Origin: Jatrophihabitans_A lederbergiae
Lineage (GTDB): Bacteria; Actinomycetota; Actinomycetes; Mycobacteriales; Jatrophihabitantaceae
DNA: 64,000 nucleotides
Assembly (NCBI RefSeq): GCF_031845305.1
Contig: NZ_JAVREH010000001.1
Span: 251,655 to 315,654, forward strand
Reading direction: 5' to 3'
Every line of letters starts with the position of its first letter. Within the stretch, counting starts at the first letter, position 1. The notes below the pieces were generated by a model. That model was not told where the DNA came from, did not search any database, and saw only the letters and a list, made by a program, of their open reading frames with translations. The position numbers were made by a program, and so were the translations under genes. This document shows positions 60,174 to 64,000 of the stretch, piece by piece.

Positions 60174-61633
60174 GCCCAGCCGGACCGGCGGGCACGCCCG
60201 GCGACTCGGCCAGGCGCGATGCGACCCCCCAGTCGCGCACCCAGCTCTGGGGAGGTCGTTTCGAGACCGGGCCGGCCGATGCGCTGGCGGCGCTGTCGCT
60301 GTCCACGCACTTCGACTGGCGGCTGGCCACGCACGACCTGGCGGGCTCCAAGGCGCATGCGCAGGTGCTGCACCAGGCCGGCCTGCTCACCGACGACGAG
60401 CTGGCCGGCATGCTGGCCGGGCTGGCGTCCCTGGACGCCGCTGTGCGGTCCGGGGCATTCACGCCCCGCCCGGAGGACGAGGATGTGCACACCGCGCTCG
60501 AACGCGGGCTGCTGGAGCGGGTAGGGGCGGACCTGGGCGGCCGGATCCGCGCGGGACGCTCCCGCAACGACCAGATCGCCACCCTGATCCGGATGTACCT
60601 GCGGGAACAGGCCCGACGGCTGGCGGCCCTCACCGGGGGGCTGTCAGAGGCGATCGCCTCGCAGGCCGAGGCGCATCTCGGGGTGGCCATGCCCGGGCGC
60701 ACCCACCTGCAGCATGCCCAGCCGGTGTTGCTGTCGCACCACCTGCTGGCACATTGCTGGGCGCTGAGCCGCGACGTCGACCGCTTGCGGGACTGGGATG
60801 CCAGAGCCGCGGTCAGCCCCTACGGTTCGGGGGCGCTCGCGGGCTCGTCGCTGGGCCTGGACCCGCATGCGATCGCCGCCGAACTCGGCTTCGACGCGCC
60901 CGCGGAGAACTCCATCGACGCGGTCGCCGCACGCGACGTGGTGGCGGAGTTCTCGTTCATCACCGCCATGCTGGCGGTGGACCTTTCCCGGCTGGCCGAA
61001 GAGGTGATCCTCTGGGCCACCAAGGAATTCGGGTTCGTCCAGCTGGACGATGCCTACTCCACCGGTTCCTCGATCATGCCGCAGAAGAAGAACCCGGACG
61101 TAGCCGAGCTCGCCCGTGGCAAGGCCGGCCGGCTGATCGGCGACCTCGCCGGATTGCTGGCCACCCTGAAGGGCCTGCCGCTGGCATACAACCGCGACTT
61201 GCAAGAGGACAAGGAGCCGGTGTTCGACGCCATCGACAACCTGGCTTTGTTACTACCCGCGATGACCGGCATGATGGCGACCCTGGTTTTTGACAGGGAG
61301 CGTCTGGAATCCCTTGCACCGCAAGGATTCTCGCTGGCGACCGACATTGCCGAGTGGCTGGTCCGTCAGGGCGTCGCCTTCCGGGTGGCACACGAGGTGG
61401 CTGGTTCTTGCGTGCGGGTCTGTGAGGCTCGGGGGATCGAGCTGCACGAGCTGTCGGACGCCGACTTCGCCGAGATCTCCACCGAACTACGTCCCGAGGT
61501 GCGCGAGGTGCTGACAGTGGCCGGCTCACTGGCGAGCCGTTCCGCCCACGGCGGCACCGCTCCGGTGCGGGTGGCCGAGCAGCTCGCGACGCTGCGCGGG
61601 GTGCTGGCTGGCCAGCGGGAATGGTCTCGGTAG
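60170..61633 (+). CDS. argH: argininosuccinate lyase
   Basis: Last arginine step, splitting argininosuccinate to arginine and fumarate. 487 residues, about 20 longer than usual because of an N-terminal lead (AGPAGTPGDSARRDATPQ) before the conserved LWGGRFETGP. GRSRNDQIAT, TSxQ-like AMPGRTHLQHAQP and the superfamily signature GSSIMPQKKNPD (catalytic serine loop) are present. GTG 60170 overlaps argG by GTGA. Its 3' end overlaps mpg by 13 bases if ATG 61621 is used. Confidence 0.95.
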   Translation: MSPAGPAGTPGDSARRDATPQSRTQLWGGRFETGPADALAALSLSTHFDWRLATHDLAGSKAHAQVLHQAGLLTDDELAGMLAGLASLDAAVRSGAFTPRPEDEDVHTALERGLLERVGADLGGRIRAGRSRNDQIATLIRMYLREQARRLAALTGGLSEAIASQAEAHLGVAMPGRTHLQHAQPVLLSHHLLAHCWALSRDVDRLRDWDARAAVSPYGSGALAGSSLGLDPHAIAAELGFDAPAENSIDAVAARDVVAEFSFITAMLAVDLSRLAEEVILWATKEFGFVQLDDAYSTGSSIMPQKKNPDVAELARGKAGRLIGDLAGLLATLKGLPLAYNRDLQEDKEPVFDAIDNLALLLPAMTGMMATLVFDRERLESLAPQGFSLATDIAEWLVRQGVAFRVAHEVAGSCVRVCEARGIELHELSDADFAEISTELRPEVREVLTVAGSLASRSAHGGTAPVRVAEQLATLRGVLAGQREWSR

Positions 61634-62277
61634 GCGGACGGGTGGCAATGGTGGTTGACCGCGACCTGCTCACCGGTACCGCTGTGCAAACGGCGCCGCT
61701 GTTGCTGGGCGCCCTCGTCCGCAGCCGGATCGACGGCGTGCCGGTCCTCGCCCGGATCACCGAGGTCGAGGCGTACGAGGGCGAGCGGGACGCGGCCTCG
61801 CACGCCTACCGCGGCCTGACGAAGCGGACCGCGGTGATGTTCGGCGAGGCCGGTCATCTGTACTGCTACTTCGTGTACGGCATGCACTGGTGCGCCAACA
61901 TCGTCTGCGGTGAGCCTGACACCGCCGCGGCGGTACTGTTGCGGGCCGCTGAGATCGTCGAGGGCGAATCGTGCGCTCGCAGCCGGGGCGCGAAGTCGGT
62001 GCCGGCCGCCAAGATCGCGAGTGGGCCGGCGAGGCTCGCAAGGGCGCTGGGGCTCAGCGGCGCGGACAGCGGTGTCGACCTGCTGGACGAGCGTTCGCCG
62101 GTGCAGCTGGTGTCGCTCGCTCCGCCCGGGCCGTACGAGTCCGGGCCCAGGGTGGGCGTCGCCGCGGCGGCCGAGCTGTCCTGGCGTTTCTGGCTGCCCG
62201 GGGATCCGACCGTGTCGGCGTATCGCGCGGGTGGGCGCAAACGTGTTGGCGGCACCCGGCAGACTGGACAACCGTGA
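61621..62277 (+). CDS. mpg: 3-methyladenine DNA glycosylase, AAG/MPG family
   Basis: Removes alkylated purines and hypoxanthine from DNA. 218 residues from ATG 61621, or 209 from ATG 61648. The family signature is clear: ARITEVEAYEGERDAASHAY with the catalytic glutamate, then GLTKRTAVMFGEAGHLYCYF, YGMHWCANIVCGE and KIASGPARLARALGL. It adjoins tyrS with a GTGA overlap; the mpg-tyrS pair is conserved in Mycobacterium. Confidence 0.92.
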   Translation: MVSVGGRVAMVVDRDLLTGTAVQTAPLLLGALVRSRIDGVPVLARITEVEAYEGERDAASHAYRGLTKRTAVMFGEAGHLYCYFVYGMHWCANIVCGEPDTAAAVLLRAAEIVEGESCARSRGAKSVPAAKIASGPARLARALGLSGADSGVDLLDERSPVQLVSLAPPGPYESGPRVGVAAAAELSWRFWLPGDPTVSAYRAGGRKRVGGTRQTGQP

Positions 62278-63542
62278 GCGACGAACCGCGAGACCGACGG
62301 CCCTTGACGGAGGACCTGCCCCCGGACCTGCGCGAGGAATACCGGATCCTGGCCGCGGGGGCCGCTCAAATTCTGCCGCCGGACGGCCTTGCCGAGCGGC
62401 TGCTCGCGGCGCGCGCGGAACATCGCCCGCTGCGGGTCAAGCTCGGCATCGACCCGAGCGGGACGGACCTGACGCTCGGGCATGCCGTGGTTCTTCGTAA
62501 GCTCCGCCAGTTCCAGGACCACGGCCACACGGCGGTCCTGGTGGTCGGCGGCTTCACCGGCCAGGTGGGCGACCCCTCCGGCAAGACGGCGACGCGGTCC
62601 GCGCAGAGTGCCGAGCAGGTACGCGCCAACGCCCAGGGTTACTTCGACCAGGTGATGCGGATACTCGATCCGGACCGCACCGAGATCGTCAACAATGCCG
62701 ACTGGCTCGGCAGCATGGACCTGGCCCGACTGCTGGACTACAGCCGACAGGTGACGGTGGCTCAGTTGCTGGAGCGCGACGATTTTGCCAAGCGGTTCGC
62801 CGGCAACGTGTCGATCACACTGTCGGAGTTCTTCTACCCGCTCTTGCAGGGCATCGACTCTGTCGAGGTGCGCGCCGACGTCGAGCTCGGCGGGACGGAC
62901 CAGACGTTCAACAACCTGGTGGGCCGGACCCTGCAGCGGGCCAAGGGTGAGCCGCCACAGGCAGTCCTCACGCTGCCCCTGCTGGTCGGCACCGACGGCA
63001 CGGAGAAGATGGGCAAGTCGCTCAACAACTACGTGGCCATCTCGGAGCCGCCCGGGGAGCAGTTCGGCAAGCTGATGAGCATTCCGGACACCGCGGTGGA
63101 GCTGTACGCGACGCTCTGCACAGATCTGCATCCGGACGACGTCGCCGCGCTGGCCCAGGACGTGGCCGCGGGTGGCAAGCGGGCCAACGAGGCGAAGCGG
63201 CAGGTCGCGCGCCGGATCGTCGGGCTGTACCACGGCGACGAGGCGGCTCGTGCGGCCGAAGCGCGTTTCAACGCCCTGTTCCGGGACGGCCAGCTTCAGG
63301 CCGATGCCCCGGAGTTCGCCGCGGACCTGGCCGACACCGTCCACCTGCCGGCGCTACTCACCGCGGCGGGCCTGGCCGACAGTGGATCGGCCGCAAGAAG
63401 GCTGATCGACGCGGGGGCCGTCAAGCTGGACGGGGTGCCGCGGCCGGCTAAGACCTACGACGTTCCTGGCAGCGAGCTCGCGGGGCGCCTACTCTCGGTG
63501 GGGAAGCGCAAAGCGGTCCGGGTCACAGCTCACACGTCCTGA
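62274..63542 (+). CDS. tyrS: tyrosyl-tRNA synthetase of the KMSKS (TyrRS-Z/Thermus-like) type
   Basis: 422-residue class I synthetase. The HIGH-like motif is TLGH at 67-70 in GIDPSGTDLTLGHAVVL. The KMSKS loop reads KMGKS at 245-249. FTGQVGDPSGKTATR, RYxx-type SEFFYPLLQGIDSV and VELGGTDQTFN follow the pattern of the proteobacterial/Thermus KMSKS-type enzyme. Typical actinobacterial TyrRS has DPTAPSLHxGHL and KFGKS. The S4 RNA-binding domain is at about 355-422. The start is GTG 62274. A terminator follows, then the rRNA promoters. Confidence 0.92.
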   Translation: MSDEPRDRRPLTEDLPPDLREEYRILAAGAAQILPPDGLAERLLAARAEHRPLRVKLGIDPSGTDLTLGHAVVLRKLRQFQDHGHTAVLVVGGFTGQVGDPSGKTATRSAQSAEQVRANAQGYFDQVMRILDPDRTEIVNNADWLGSMDLARLLDYSRQVTVAQLLERDDFAKRFAGNVSITLSEFFYPLLQGIDSVEVRADVELGGTDQTFNNLVGRTLQRAKGEPPQAVLTLPLLVGTDGTEKMGKSLNNYVAISEPPGEQFGKLMSIPDTAVELYATLCTDLHPDDVAALAQDVAAGGKRANEAKRQVARRIVGLYHGDEAARAAEARFNALFRDGQLQADAPEFAADLADTVHLPALLTAAGLADSGSAARRLIDAGAVKLDGVPRPAKTYDVPGSELAGRLLSVGKRKAVRVTAHTS

Positions 63543-63551
63543 ACGGATCGC

Positions 63552-63604
63552 GGGTCCAAGGCCCTCGGCGCCGAAGAATCGGGCCCCTGAGGGGCCCTGG
63601 ACCC
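63552..63604 (+). terminator. branched terminator after tyrS
   Basis: Outer arms GGGTCCA (63552-63558) and TGGACCC (63598-63604) enclose a TCGGCGCCGA palindrome and a strong hairpin GGGCCCC-TGA-GGGGCCC (63581-63597). It ends five bases before the -35 box of the first rRNA promoter, shielding the rRNA operon from tyrS transcription. Confidence 0.75.
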
Positions 63605-63608
63605 GAAT

Positions 63609-63637
63609 TTGACCCTGGTGTAAGCCTGAGCTACTGT
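63609..63637 (+). promoter_or_regulatory. rRNA promoter P1
   Basis: TTGACC, a 17-base spacer, then TACTGT: a near-consensus sigma-70/HrdB-type promoter. Confidence 0.75.
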
Positions 63638-63754
63638 TCTCTCTGCACGGCGAACGGAGCCCGCGAGGGAGCCGGCCGGGCAGGCCGCCAGCGGGTCCGA
63701 CGATCGCAAGATCATGAGGCGCTGGAGGTTGCCGGGACGTGCCTGGGTTGGGTT

Positions 63755-63783
63755 TTGACTTGGTGGGTTGTGTCGGGTAGTGT
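63755..63783 (+). promoter_or_regulatory. rRNA promoter P2
   Basis: TTGACT, a 17-base spacer, then TAGTGT, 146 bases downstream of P1. Tandem promoters are normal for rRNA operons. A diverged copy of its surroundings follows at 63803-63830 (TGGACTTGGTGG...). Confidence 0.75.
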
Positions 63784-63832
63784 TTGTGGGGTTGCCCCGG
63801 AGTGGACTTGGTGGTCTGTGATGGTGTGTGCC

Positions 63833-63857
63833 TGTTCTTTGAGAACTCAACAGTGTG
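63833..63857 (+). promoter_or_regulatory. rRNA leader box A / antitermination and processing element
   Basis: TGTTCTTTGAGAACTCAACA with GTGTG following is the well-known actinobacterial 16S leader element just upstream of 16S genes (close to TGTTGTTTGAGAACTCAATA in mycobacteria). It contains the NusB/S10-binding box A and shows that a 16S rRNA gene follows beyond the window. Confidence 0.85.
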
Positions 63858-64000
63858 CCGAAAGTTAGTGCCATTTTTGATGTTTTTTGGTTGATACGGG
63901 TTTTTTTGTCGGCTCGGATTGGTCAGTTGTCGGATTTTCTGGGGTCGCCTTTGGGTGGTTCTGGTTTCTGTGTTTGGTGTTCCTGCTGGCCTTTTGGGGT

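Larger units (their letters stand above)
63543..64000 (+). other. 458-base rRNA operon promoter and leader region
   Basis: Holds no protein gene. In order: the tyrS terminator, rRNA promoters P1 and P2, a decayed third promoter-like copy, the box A/processing leader at 63833-63857 and a T/G-rich, purine-poor stretch from about 63870 to the window end (runs of T up to seven). The 16S gene itself has not begun by base 64000. Confidence 0.85.

Noticed and set aside
63543..64000. 16S rRNA or tRNA gene at the window end
   Set aside because: The leader elements are clear, but the conserved 16S 5' end is not reached, and no tRNA cloverleaf was recognised here or elsewhere in the window.

Overview
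The window is a contiguous piece of a high-GC actinomycete chromosome. GTG starts, four-base ATGA/GTGA gene overlaps and extreme third-position GC run throughout. The order of housekeeping blocks (pyrKDF-gmk, rpoZ-coaBC-metK-priA, def-fmt-rsmB-rpe-rib, hisE-hisG, infC-rpmI-rplT, pheST, argCJBDFRGH, mpg-tyrS, rRNA leader) is the order known from actinobacteria. A Frankia- or Jatrophihabitans-like lineage is possible, but the sequence alone does not fix the genus.

Layout. Bases 1-3027 hold the end of the pyrimidine operon (pyrK partial, pyrD, pyrF) and gmk. A three-subunit proton-translocating transhydrogenase (pntAA, pntAB, pntB) lies on the minus strand at 3068-6038. From 6299 come rpoZ, coaBC, metK and priA, then a minus-strand 14-TM-type drug exporter, then def-fmt-rsmB-rpe-ribD-ribE-ribBA-ribH up to 20598. 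Bases 20603-43140 are a 22.5-kb catabolic block inserted between ribH and hisE, which are neighbours in Streptomyces. Bases 43185-46819 carry hisE, hisG, a PH-like membrane protein, a secreted NlpC/P60 protein and a DUF1844 protein. Bases 47169-53058 carry infC (with an ATC start codon), rpmI, rplT, an rRNA methyltransferase, pheS and pheT. Bases 53101-61633 are a complete arginine operon with an ARG-box-like site in front. Then come mpg, tyrS and the promoter and leader of an rRNA operon whose 16S gene lies beyond the window.

The catabolic block is the most interesting part. It contains a UraA-type uracil permease, a three-subunit molybdenum hydroxylase with a CoxG-like helper and a MobA-like nucleotidyltransferase, and a barbiturase/cyanuric-acid-hydrolase-type ring opener. 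It also has FdrA with its DUF1116 and DUF2877 partners, carbamate kinase, a nitrilase-superfamily amidohydrolase, hydantoinase A/B subunits, a PhzF-like protein, a CaiB-type CoA transferase and a PucR regulator. I infer an oxidative pyrimidine pathway: uracil to barbiturate to ureidomalonate, followed by a phosphorolytic carbamoyl transfer (FdrA set) giving carbamoyl phosphate, which carbamate kinase would turn into ATP. The leftover malonamate would be deamidated and loaded onto CoA. This would replace the ureidomalonase/urea route and recover ATP. It is a hypothesis from gene content; no step is proven by the sequence.

Other recurring features are seven putative leaderless starts (a TANNNT-like -10 box six to eight bases before the start codon) and a striking set of short tandem duplications confined to gene ends and intergenic junctions.
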